A program made the translations under genes and the position numbers. From Deltaproteobacteria bacterium (GTDB lineage Bacteria; Desulfobacterota; Syntrophia; Syntrophales; UBA2210), in contig JAFGSH010000187.1 of assembly GCA_016934695.1 (NCBI GenBank), forward strand, positions 1 to 5,474: DNA of 5,474 nucleotides, in the 5' to 3' direction. Of the stretch, positions 1 through 4,909 are shown one piece after another. Numbering within the stretch: position 1 is the first letter of the stretch; each line of letters begins with the position of its first letter. The notes below the pieces were generated by a model that was not told the DNA's origin, did no database searches, and was given only the letters and a program-made list of their open reading frames with translations.

Positions 1-33
1 GAAAACCCTAAACATAAACAGCGCCAGGGATAA
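1..33 (+). CDS. rpmJ: 50S ribosomal protein L36, C-terminal end (partial)
   Basis: The first 33 bases read in frame as [10 protein letters not shown] followed by TAA. This matches the highly conserved C-terminus of bacterial L36 (E. coli ends PKHKQRQG). L36 is a roughly 37-residue zinc-ribbon protein of the large ribosomal subunit. The start and the zinc-ligand cysteines lie left of the window. Position fits: rpmJ directly precedes rpsM in most bacterial alpha operons, and only 19 bases separate its stop from the rpsM start, which implies co-transcription. The call rests on ten residues plus synteny, but the match is very characteristic. Confidence 0.9.
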   Translation, partial: ENPKHKQRQG

Positions 34-38
34 CCGGC

Positions 39-44
39 GGGAGG
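39..44 (+). promoter_or_regulatory. Shine-Dalgarno site of rpsM
   Basis: GGGAGG lies 8 bases before a GTG codon at 53. It supports GTG as the start of rpsM, giving the conserved MARIAGV N-terminus. Confidence 0.75.
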
Positions 45-52
45 TTGCACAG

Positions 53-421
53 GTGGCACGAATAGCAGGAGTCGATTTACCCAAGAACAAGAGAATGGAG
101 ATAGCCCTGACGTATATATACGGGATAGGGAGGTCTAAATCGAGGCAGATCCTTGAAGAGGCCGGGATCGATTTCGATACCAAGACGGACAACCTCCTCG
201 ACGAGCAGGTAACCGCCATACGGGATATTATAGATAAGGACTGCAAGGTTGAAGGTGACCTCAGAAGAGAGGTCAGCATGTCTATAAAGCGCCTCATGGA
301 TATCGGGACCTACAGGGGATTGCGGCACAGGAAGGGCCTTCCCGTGAGAGGGCAGAGGACCGGTACCAACGCGCGGACGAGAAAGGGCCCGAGGAAGGCC
401 GTGGGAGGCAAGAGAAAGTAA
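53..421 (+). CDS. rpsM: 30S ribosomal protein S13
   Basis: S13 sits in the head of the small ribosomal subunit, contacts the P-site tRNA and forms the inter-subunit bridge with L5. The 122-residue product has the normal family length. It starts with [14 protein letters not shown] and has the helix-two-turn-helix core with [10 protein letters not shown] at residues 21-30. The S13 signature ([17 protein letters not shown]) is at about 87-103, followed by the basic tail ([17 protein letters not shown]) that reaches toward the tRNA. Translation starts at GTG, chosen because GGGAGG is 8 bases upstream and the protein begins exactly where the family does. It follows rpmJ by 19 bases and precedes rpsK by 45, so it is part of one operon. 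Nothing looks abnormal. Confidence 0.98.
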   Translation: MARIAGVDLPKNKRMEIALTYIYGIGRSKSRQILEEAGIDFDTKTDNLLDEQVTAIRDIIDKDCKVEGDLRREVSMSIKRLMDIGTYRGLRHRKGLPVRGQRTGTNARTRKGPRKAVGGKRK

Positions 422-424
422 TAC

Positions 425-452
425 GAGAGGCGTCTGTCATGAGGCGGCTCTC
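425..452 (+). promoter_or_regulatory. Hairpin in the rpsM-rpsK gap, next to the rpsK ribosome binding site
   Basis: Bases 425-435 can pair with 442-452. GAGAG pairs with CTCTC, then there is a single G-G mismatch (430/447), then CGTCT pairs with AGGCG (one G-U), closing a 6-base loop (436-441). That is 10 pairs with one mismatch. The 3' side ends 5 bases before the GGAGG of rpsK. No T-tract follows, so it is not an intrinsic terminator. A role in RNA processing, mRNA stability or translational coupling is possible, but only the pairing is visible here. Confidence 0.5.
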
Positions 453-457
453 TTCCT

Positions 458-462
458 GGAGG
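458..462 (+). promoter_or_regulatory. Shine-Dalgarno site that decides the rpsK start
   Basis: GGAGG is followed by two adjacent ATG codons at 464 and 467. The first leaves only 1 base of spacing and the second leaves 4. The second ATG is therefore the more likely start and gives the usual S11 beginning (MAQPKK). Confidence 0.7.
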
Positions 463-466
463 AATG

Positions 467-859
467 ATGGCTCAACCGAAGAAGAGAAGCGTAAAGAAGA
501 AGGAAAAAAAGAACATCTCCGATGGGATTGCTCATATTCAGTCGACGTTCAACAACACCATCGTTACGATTACGGATCTGAGCGGCAACGTTATCGCCTG
601 GGCTTCCGGTGGAGGGCAGGGATTCAAGGGTTCGAGGAAGAGCACCCCCTTTGCCGCGCAGATGACCGCCACGGATGCCGTCAAGAAGGCGAGGGTGCAC
701 GGACTCAGAAATGTGCAGGTGTATATGAAAGGCCCCGGCTCCGGGAGGGAATCGGCCCTGAGGGCGCTGCAGGCGGCTGGGCTGAACATCAGCATTATCA
801 AGGATGTGACACCAATTCCCCACAATGGCTGCCGTCCGCCCAAGAGGAGAAGGGTCTAA
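467..859 (+). CDS. rpsK: 30S ribosomal protein S11
   Basis: S11 lies on the platform of the small subunit near the mRNA exit channel and binds 16S rRNA with S6, S18 and S21. From ATG 467 the product is 130 residues, close to the E. coli length of 129. A lysine-rich N-terminus (residues 1-15) is followed by the conserved core [15 protein letters not shown] (23-37) and [14 protein letters not shown] (52-65). The C-terminal signature [20 protein letters not shown] occupies 111-130. The HNG motif (N120) is the site known to form isoaspartate in E. coli S11. An ATG one codon earlier (464) is also open but sits too close to the GGAGG. The gene is 45 bases after rpsM and 47 before rpsD, in the same operon. 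Confidence 0.98.
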   Translation: MAQPKKRSVKKKEKKNISDGIAHIQSTFNNTIVTITDLSGNVIAWASGGGQGFKGSRKSTPFAAQMTATDAVKKARVHGLRNVQVYMKGPGSGRESALRALQAAGLNISIIKDVTPIPHNGCRPPKRRRV

Positions 860-874
860 AAGACCGATCTGGTC
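853..874 (+). promoter_or_regulatory. Competing short stems at the rpsK stop codon
   Basis: GGTCT (853-857) can pair with AGACC (861-865) around a 3-base loop. GACC (862-865) can instead pair with GGTC (871-874) around a 5-base loop. The two stems share the middle strand and exclude each other. They span the rpsK stop and precede the rpsD ribosome binding site (896-901). Both are short (5 and 4 pairs), so any function is uncertain. Confidence 0.25.
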
Positions 875-895
875 CTGATGAGATTATAGGTGAGT

Positions 896-901
896 GGAGG
901 A
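896..901 (+). promoter_or_regulatory. Shine-Dalgarno site supporting the TTG start of rpsD
   Basis: GGAGGA lies 5 bases before TTG at 907. The reading frame is open far upstream (back to an ATG at 439) with no conserved sequence there. This site and the family N-terminus (MARYR) therefore fix the true start. Confidence 0.8.
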
Positions 902-906
902 GTATT

Positions 907-1539
907 TTGGCGAGATACAGAGAATCTTTGTGTAGATTGTGCCGGGCCGAGGGTGCGAAGCTGTTCCTGAAGGGTGACAGGTGCTACGGTGACAAGTGTT
1001 CCTTCGAACGGAGGAGTTATGTGCCCGGGGAGCATGGACAGGGCAAGTTCAGGCGCAAGCAGTCCGATTACGGCACTCAGTTGAGAGAAAAGCAGAAACT
1101 CAAGAGGACCTTCGGCCTTCTGGAGAAATCATTCAAGGGCTGTTTTGAAAAGGCCGAGAGACAGAGGGGCGTAACGGGTACAAACCTGCTCCTCCTGCTG
1201 GAACGGAGGCTGGACAACATGGTCTACCGGCTGGGCTTTGCAAATTCCAGAGGTGAGGCGCGGCAGCTCGTACGGCACAACCATTTCCTGGTGAACGGCA
1301 GGAAGGTGAACATTCCTTCGTACCTGGTCAAGGTCGGGGACACGATACAGGTCAAGGAAAAAAGCAGGAAGATCGCAACGATACTTGATGCCGTTGAGAC
1401 CGTTGCCAGACGGGGCATTCCCGGGTGGCTGGAGCTGGATAAGGATGCTTTTACCGGTGTCGTAAAGACCCTGCCCGCTCGGGAAGATTTAACCATGCCC
1501 ATCCAGGAGCAGTTGGTGGTTGAGTTCTACTCTAAGTAA
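907..1539 (+). CDS. rpsD: 30S ribosomal protein S4 (zinc-binding form)
   Basis: S4 is a primary 16S rRNA-binding protein that nucleates assembly of the small-subunit body and helps form the mRNA entry channel. From TTG 907 the product is 210 residues, normal for the family. The N-terminal domain has four cysteines at 9, 12, 26 and 31 (CRLC ... CYGDKC). These are the zinc ligands of the 'C+' form known from Thermus. [10 protein letters not shown] follows at 39-48. The S4 RNA-binding domain occupies about 98-155 ([18 protein letters not shown], then [18 protein letters not shown]), and the C-terminus ends VEFYSK. The frame is open upstream of 907, but that stretch lies over rpsK and resembles no S4 N-terminus. 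In E. coli S4 represses its own operon by binding a leader RNA before rpsM; any equivalent leader here would be outside the window. It sits between rpsK and rpoA, as in proteobacteria and clostridia. Confidence 0.97.
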   Translation: MARYRESLCRLCRAEGAKLFLKGDRCYGDKCSFERRSYVPGEHGQGKFRRKQSDYGTQLREKQKLKRTFGLLEKSFKGCFEKAERQRGVTGTNLLLLLERRLDNMVYRLGFANSRGEARQLVRHNHFLVNGRKVNIPSYLVKVGDTIQVKEKSRKIATILDAVETVARRGIPGWLELDKDAFTGVVKTLPAREDLTMPIQEQLVVEFYSK

Positions 1540-1550
1540 ACGTTTTATAT

Positions 1551-1556
1551 GAGGGA
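1551..1556 (+). promoter_or_regulatory. Shine-Dalgarno site of rpoA
   Basis: GAGGGA lies 8 bases before the ATG at 1565, in the 25-base gap after rpsD. It supports that ATG as the start. Confidence 0.65.
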
Positions 1557-1564
1557 CTGATAAT

Positions 1565-2566
1565 ATGGAGAGAAACTGGCGCAGCCTGATAAAACCGAAA
1601 CGAATAGAGGTTGATGATAAAACCCGTACATCGTTTTACGGTGAATTTACCTGCCAGCCTTTGGAAAAGGGATTCGCTCTCACGCTGGGAAATGCCCTGA
1701 GGAGGGTGCTCCTTTCTTCCATCTATGGTGCGGCCATTACTGCCGTGAGATTTGACGGGGTGCTGCATGAATTTTCCAGTATCTCCGGCGTTAAGGAAGA
1801 TGTTTCCGATATCATATTGAATATGAAGGGGGTCAGGCTGAGACTGCACGAAGATGGGCCCCGGATACTCCGTATCGATGCCTCCGGTGCGGGGACGGTT
1901 ACGGCGGGAGATATTATAACCGATGAAACGGTTGAGATCCTCAACCCCGAGCATCACCTGGCGACCCTTTCGGACAAGGCGGTATTCAAGGCCGAACTGG
2001 TGGCCGAGGTGGGGAGAGGATATGTTCCCGCCAGCAGGGAAGTAGGTCCGGGACAGCCCGAGGGTACCATCAACATTGATGCCCTGTTTTCCCCTATCAA
2101 GAAGGTTTCCTACACGGTTTCCAACGCGCGTGTCGGCCAGATAACGGATTATGATAAGCTGGTTCTGGAGATCTGGACGGACGGAAGCATTCTTCCGGAA
2201 GAGGCCGTCGCCTACGCCGCGAAGATCTTGAAGGAGCAGGTCGGCGTGTTCATCAATTTCGATGAACCCGAGGAGATGGAGAAAACCGAGGAAGTGAAAG
2301 AAGAGAATCATGTCAATGAGAACCTGCTCAAAGGGGTCGACGATCTGGAGCTTTCGGTACGGTCTGCCAACTGCCTCAAGAATGCCGGTATCCGGTATAT
2401 AGGGGAACTTATCCAGAAGACGGAGGCGGAGATGCTCAAGACGAAGAACTTCGGAAGGAAGTCCCTGAATGAGATCAAGGAAATGCTTGCCGAAATGGGA
2501 CTGAGCCTTGGCAGCAAGGTGGATTTTCATCCTCCCAGCAGAGGTCGCGAAGATACGGAAGAATAA
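1565..2566 (+). CDS. rpoA: DNA-directed RNA polymerase alpha subunit
   Basis: Alpha dimerises to nucleate assembly of beta and beta-prime, and it contacts promoter UP elements and activators. The 333-residue product has normal length (E. coli 329). The N-terminal assembly domain (about 1-232) contains the dimerisation motif [15 protein letters not shown] (41-55), [16 protein letters not shown] (64-79), [11 protein letters not shown] (150-160) and [13 protein letters not shown] (197-209). An acidic linker (about 233-255) precedes the C-terminal domain. There [15 protein letters not shown] (258-272) keeps the DNA-binding residues equivalent to E. coli R265, N268, C269 and K271, here R266, N269, C270 and K272. 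DDLE (259-262) is the region that faces sigma, and [10 protein letters not shown] (296-305) is also conserved. It lies 25 bases after rpsD and 21 before rplQ. Nothing unusual is seen. Confidence 0.99.
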   Translation: MERNWRSLIKPKRIEVDDKTRTSFYGEFTCQPLEKGFALTLGNALRRVLLSSIYGAAITAVRFDGVLHEFSSISGVKEDVSDIILNMKGVRLRLHEDGPRILRIDASGAGTVTAGDIITDETVEILNPEHHLATLSDKAVFKAELVAEVGRGYVPASREVGPGQPEGTINIDALFSPIKKVSYTVSNARVGQITDYDKLVLEIWTDGSILPEEAVAYAAKILKEQVGVFINFDEPEEMEKTEEVKEENHVNENLLKGVDDLELSVRSANCLKNAGIRYIGELIQKTEAEMLKTKNFGRKSLNEIKEMLAEMGLSLGSKVDFHPPSRGREDTEE

Positions 2567-2587
2567 CAGGCAAAGGGGTATTGCGTA

Positions 2588-2983
2588 ATGCGTCACAGAA
2601 GAGCGGGAAGGAGACTTGGCAGGACATCGAGCCACAGGAAGGCTATGATGAGGAACCTGGTAACGTCTCTTTTGGAACATGAAAAGATCACCACGACGGA
2701 TGCGAAGGCGAAGGAACTGAGAGGCGTGGCCGATAAGATGATAACCCTGGGGAAGAAGGGGACCCTCCATGCGAGGAGGCAGGCGCTCTCCTTCATACGG
2801 GACAGCCGGGTTGCGAAGAAGGTGTTCGAAGAATTGTCCCCGCGGTACAGCGAACGGATGGGGGGGTATACCCGGGTAACCAAGGTGGGGACACGGGAAG
2901 GCGACAATGCCCTTCTCTCTGTGATAGAGCTGATGCCGGCGGATGAAAGAAAAGGTGCAAAGAAGAAAAAGACCGCAAAGTAG
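2588..2983 (+). CDS. rplQ: 50S ribosomal protein L17
   Basis: L17 is a large-subunit protein near the polypeptide exit tunnel. The product has 131 residues, normal for bacteria. The diagnostic N-terminus [20 protein letters not shown] (1-20) is followed by [20 protein letters not shown] (22-41), the helix with [18 protein letters not shown] (41-58), and the C-terminal core [19 protein letters not shown] (92-110). A lysine-rich tail ends the protein. The start is ATG 2588, with AGGGG 9 bases upstream, a weaker ribosome binding site than those of its neighbours. It is the last gene of the alpha operon: a strong terminator begins 21 bases after its stop. Confidence 0.98.
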   Translation: MRHRRAGRRLGRTSSHRKAMMRNLVTSLLEHEKITTTDAKAKELRGVADKMITLGKKGTLHARRQALSFIRDSRVAKKVFEELSPRYSERMGGYTRVTKVGTREGDNALLSVIELMPADERKGAKKKKTAK

Positions 2984-3004
2984 TCAATATGGAGAAAGAA
3001 GCTG

Positions 3005-3035
3005 AAAAGGGCAGGGGATTACCCCGCCCTTTTTT
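3005..3035 (+). terminator. Intrinsic terminator of the alpha operon
   Basis: AAAAGGGC (3005-3012) and GGGG (3014-3017) pair with CCCC (3022-3025) and GCCCTTTT (3026-3033). This gives 12 pairs with one bulged A (3013) and a 4-base ATTA loop, running into a six-T tract (3030-3035). Because As flank the left arm, it could also work on the opposite strand. Confidence 0.93.
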
Positions 3036-3040
3036 ATTGC

Positions 3041-3068
3041 TTGATTTTTCGACGGGAGGGGTTATAAT
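3041..3068 (+). promoter_or_regulatory. Sigma-70 type promoter for the EF-Tu domain-2-like gene
   Basis: TTGATT (3041-3046) and a perfect TATAAT (3063-3068) are separated by 16 bases. The promoter begins 6 bases after the T-tract of the alpha operon terminator. Transcription would start near 3075, leaving a leader of about 57 bases before the ATG at 3133. The gene is therefore likely transcribed independently of the ribosomal operon. Confidence 0.75.
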
Positions 3069-3120
3069 CATCCCAGTTGGTTCCAAAAGAAATATTTATA
3101 TGGTTTCCGATCGGTTACAG

Positions 3121-3125
3121 GGAGG
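3121..3125 (+). promoter_or_regulatory. Shine-Dalgarno site that decides the start of the small gene
   Basis: GGAGG lies 4 bases before an in-frame GTG (3130) and 7 bases before an ATG (3133). The ATG has the better spacing and is the preferred start. An ATG at 3126 is in another frame. Confidence 0.7.
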
Positions 3126-3132
3126 ATGAGTG

Positions 3133-3393
3133 ATGGGAGAAGAAAAAATCGGAGAGATAATGAAATTTTTCTCGAAACCCTGCGTTGCAGCCGTCAAGAT
3201 CACGGCGGGGGAGGTATCAGTCGGTGATAGGGTCAGGTTTACCGGCCATACGACGGATTTTGAGGATACGATTGCCTCCATGGAGATCGACAATAAACAG
3301 ATACAGAAGGCATCGGCGGGTGATTATATCGGCATCAAGGTTGCCGACCGCGTGCGCCCCGGGGATGAGATGTTCAAGATTGTTCCGGAGTGA
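3133..3393 (+). CDS. Small stand-alone EF-Tu domain-2-like protein
   Basis: The 86-residue product resembles domain 2, the beta barrel of translation GTPases (EF-Tu, IF2, SelB), without any GTPase domain. What is visible is the barrel pattern: AAVKITAGEVSVGDRVRFTG (residues 19-38), then TIASMEIDNKQIQKASAG (47-64), DYIGIKVADRVRPGD (64-78), and an ending of EMFKIVPE. In EF-Tu-type barrels the same G-x-V-x-x-G-D and A-x-A-G-D-x-V-G-I-x-V motifs occur. There is no P-loop, no signal peptide and no membrane segment, so it is probably cytosolic. Similar short proteins are annotated in bacteria and archaea as 'translation elongation factor-like'; their function is unknown to me. GTG 3130 would add one residue. 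It has its own promoter and terminator between the ribosomal operon and folC. A role at the ribosome or with RNA is only an inference from fold and position. Confidence 0.82.
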   Translation: MGEEKIGEIMKFFSKPCVAAVKITAGEVSVGDRVRFTGHTTDFEDTIASMEIDNKQIQKASAGDYIGIKVADRVRPGDEMFKIVPE

Positions 3394-3399
3394 TCTTTG

Positions 3400-3415
3400 C
3401 GAGAGGTGCCTCTCG
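3400..3415 (+). other. Short perfect hairpin after the small gene
   Basis: CGAGAG (3400-3405) pairs with CTCTCG (3410-3415) around a GTGC loop, 7 bases after the stop codon at 3391-3393. No T-run follows directly; the next T-rich stretch is TCTTTT at 3432-3437, 16 bases later. It may stabilise the 3' end of the transcript or be an incidental structure. The clear terminator is further on at 3467-3504. Confidence 0.4.
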
Positions 3416-3466
3416 ATCGGGCATGATTAAATCTTTTGTGGCTATCCGTTTGATGGAATGAGCCTG

Positions 3467-3504
3467 GAGGTCAGGGGTTGTGCCGGACAGCCCCTGACCT
3501 TTTT
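3467..3504 (+). terminator. Strong intrinsic terminator between the small gene and folC
   Basis: Bases 3469-3481 pair with 3487-3499 in 13 consecutive pairs (one G-U), with a GCCGG loop. The core is GGTCAGGGG against CCCCTGACC, and the run TTTTT (3500-3504) follows, then GTTT. It would end the transcript of the upstream gene. It lies only 22 bases before the likely folC start at 3527, so it could also act as an attenuator if folC is read from further upstream. Confidence 0.9.
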
Positions 3505-3515
3505 GTTTGGAGCTC

Positions 3516-3519
3516 GGAG
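3516..3519 (+). promoter_or_regulatory. Shine-Dalgarno site that decides the folC start
   Basis: GGAG sits 7 bases before ATG 3527. The frame is open upstream to an ATG at 3458, but that start would translate through the terminator hairpin and has no good ribosome binding site. Confidence 0.6.
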
Positions 3520-3526
3520 TGCACGC

Positions 3527-4909
3527 ATGCACAATTCTCTCGAGTATCTGGAGGGGTTGAAACAACGGGGAATCCAGTTGGGCATCGGCCCCGTTTCACG
3601 GCTGCTCGACCGCCTCGGCAACCCTCAGCACGCATACAGGACAATCCTGATCGGGGGGACCAACGGGAAGGGATCGACGGCCGCGATCCTCTCTTCCATT
3701 TTGATCAGGGAGGGGATGCGGGCTGGGCTCTACACCTCTCCGCACCTGTGTGATTTCAGGGAGCGGATACGGATCAATGGGGGCATGATCCAAGAGGACG
3801 TTCTGTGTGCCCTGATTGATGAGGTACGGGGGAACGTCGTCGAAGATGTCACCTATTTCGAATTTACCACCGCCCTGGCATTCCTGTATTTTGCGCGCTG
3901 CAAGGTGGATATCGCGATCCTTGAGGTCGGGATGGGGGGGAGGCTGGACGCCACCAATCTCGCATCCCCGGAAGTTTCCATCATCACTAATATCTCTCTG
4001 GAGCATCAGGAATACCTGGGAAACGACTTGAGGTCGATAGCCCGTGAAAAGGGGGGCATTATCAAGAAGAGAGGCGTTTGTATAACGGCTGCCAAGGGGC
4101 GCGGTGTCATCGATGTGTTGCAGGAGATATCCCGCCGGAGAAAGGCGGTGCTCTACCGGATAGGGAAGGATATGCGGGTCAGAAGATCCGTGCAGGGGAG
4201 TTTTTCCTATTATGGTATTCATAAGTGCTACCGCGGTCTCACCCTTTCTCTGATCGGCGGGCACCAGATTGTAAATGCCGCGCTGGCCCTTGCGGCCGTT
4301 GATCTGCTGGCGGGGAAGGGGCTGACCGTCGGCGATGCGTCGGTCATCGAAGGCTTGAGGAATGCGCGGTGGGAGGGACGGTTGGAGCTGATCGCCCGAA
4401 CCCCCCGGATCCTTATTGATGGAGCCCATAACCCCGCAGGGATTGCAACCCTGTGTACGGCCCTGACATCTGAATTTTCTTACCGGAGATTGATCGTTGT
4501 CTTCGGGGTGCTTCGCGATAAGGACTATGCCGGGATGTTAAGGCGGCTGCTCCCCCTGGCGGACAGGCTCATCCTGACCCGGCCGCAGGAGGAGAGAGCC
4601 GCGCAGCCGCAGGATCTGCTGGCGGTTGTCGGGTCATGCCACAAGCAGATCGAGGTGATAGGAGATTCGCGTGAGGCCCTTAATCGGGCACGGTCTCTGG
4701 CCGGGGACGATGACCTGATATGCGTGACCGGCTCGCTGTACCTTGTGGGAGAAATCAAAGAGGCAGAAGCGGCCAGGGAGGTAGCGGAAACGGGTGAGGA
4801 AAAAAGGAGTAAGGAGTCAGGGGTAAGGGGTAAGGATCATTCCGGCAGTCTGGGTGAGCGCCGGAGACAGGGATGTCCTATCGACCCCGGGCGAACAGGA
4901 CCTCCTTGA
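3527..4909 (+). CDS. folC: Bifunctional folylpolyglutamate synthase / dihydrofolate synthase with extended C-terminus
   Basis: FolC ligates L-glutamate to dihydropteroate and then to folates, using ATP, in the cytoplasm. From ATG 3527 the product is 460 residues. The ATP-binding loop GTNGKGS is at 44-50 and YTSPHL at 69-74. TYFEFTTALAFLYF follows at 109-122, the family signature EVGMGGRLDATN at 133-144 and ISLEHQEYLG at 156-165. AREKGGI (172-178) carries the lysine expected to be carbamylated. In the C-terminal Mur-ligase-like domain, WEGRLELI (282-289), LIDGAHNPAG (296-305), VFGVLRDKD (325-333) and TGSLYLVGE (401-409) are intact. Most FolC proteins (E. coli 422 residues) end soon after TGSLYLVGE. 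Here about 50 more residues follow, rich in E, K, R and G and partly encoded by a heptamer repeat, overlapping the convergent gene by 32 bases. That tail is probably non-functional readthrough DNA. An upstream ATG (3458) would add 23 residues but crosses a terminator. No clear promoter is seen between that terminator and the start. Confidence 0.95.
   Translation: MHNSLEYLEGLKQRGIQLGIGPVSRLLDRLGNPQHAYRTILIGGTNGKGSTAAILSSILIREGMRAGLYTSPHLCDFRERIRINGGMIQEDVLCALIDEVRGNVVEDVTYFEFTTALAFLYFARCKVDIAILEVGMGGRLDATNLASPEVSIITNISLEHQEYLGNDLRSIAREKGGIIKKRGVCITAAKGRGVIDVLQEISRRRKAVLYRIGKDMRVRRSVQGSFSYYGIHKCYRGLTLSLIGGHQIVNAALALAAVDLLAGKGLTVGDASVIEGLRNARWEGRLELIARTPRILIDGAHNPAGIATLCTALTSEFSYRRLIVVFGVLRDKDYAGMLRRLLPLADRLILTRPQEERAAQPQDLLAVVGSCHKQIEVIGDSREALNRARSLAGDDDLICVTGSLYLVGEIKEAEAAREVAETGEEKRSKESGVRGKDHSGSLGERRRQGCPIDPGRTGPP
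4800..4805 (+). other. A6 run before the heptamer repeat in folC
   Basis: Six consecutive A bases precede the heptamer repeat. A one-base change or slip here would shift the reading into frames that stop at TAA 4810-4812 or TAA 4824-4826. FolC would then end about 20-25 residues after its conserved TGSLYLVGE motif. The A AAA AAG heptamer is not in the phase of classical -1 ribosomal frameshifting for the folC frame. Confidence 0.4.
4806..4833 (+). repeat. Tandem heptamer repeat, four copies of GGRGTMA
   Basis: GGAGTAA, GGAGTCA, GGGGTAA and GGGGTAA follow each other without gaps, and a further GG starts a partial fifth copy. The stretch is purine-rich on the + strand, unlike the flanking coding DNA. 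A 7-base period is not a multiple of three, so the repeat is not a protein repeat; it looks like intergenic DNA captured by an open frame. Heptanucleotide tandem repeats are known from bacterial genomes (for example STRR elements of cyanobacteria), but I cannot assign this one to a family. Confidence 0.75.
4841..4865 (-). terminator. Possible weak terminator hairpin for the convergent minus-strand gene
   Basis: TCCGGC (4841-4846) and GCCGGA (4860-4865) form a perfect 6-pair stem with a 13-base loop, 12 bases downstream of the minus-strand stop codon at 4878-4880. Read on the minus strand it is followed by pyrimidine-rich sequence, with a T6 run only about 35 bases further on (complement of 4800-4805). 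It is a weak candidate rather than a classic terminator. Confidence 0.3.

Noticed and set aside
439..906. Upstream in-frame extension of the rpsD reading frame to an ATG at 439
   Set aside because: It overlies rpsK in a different frame and resembles no S4 N-terminus. The TTG at 907 has GGAGGA at good spacing and yields the family's MARYR start.
1532..2770. Long minus-strand open frame (about 412 codons) opposite rpoA and the start of rplQ
   Set aside because: It lies entirely antisense to highly conserved genes, its translation has no recognisable motif or domain, and it is explained by codon bias of the real genes.
3106..3113. Palindrome CCGATCGG in the leader of the small gene as an operator
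   Set aside because: An isolated 8-base palindrome is expected by chance, and no second copy or recognised operator consensus accompanies it.
3400..3415. Hairpin CGAGAG/CTCTCG as the terminator of the small gene
   Set aside because: No T-tract follows within a few bases, and a far stronger terminator lies at 3467-3504.
3458..3526. ATG 3458 as the folC start, adding 23 residues
   Set aside because: It would place a strong intrinsic terminator inside the coding region and lacks a good ribosome binding site. ATG 3527 has GGAG 7 bases upstream and the usual FolC N-terminus.
3596..4429. Minus-strand open frame (about 277 codons) opposite folC
   Set aside because: Its product is proline- and glutamine-rich with no domain resemblance, and the opposite strand carries all FolC motifs.
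4799..4812. Programmed -1 ribosomal frameshift at the A6G heptamer
   Set aside because: The A AAA AAG heptamer is out of phase with the folC codons for the classical mechanism, and no stimulatory structure is evident. An indel or stop loss is simpler.
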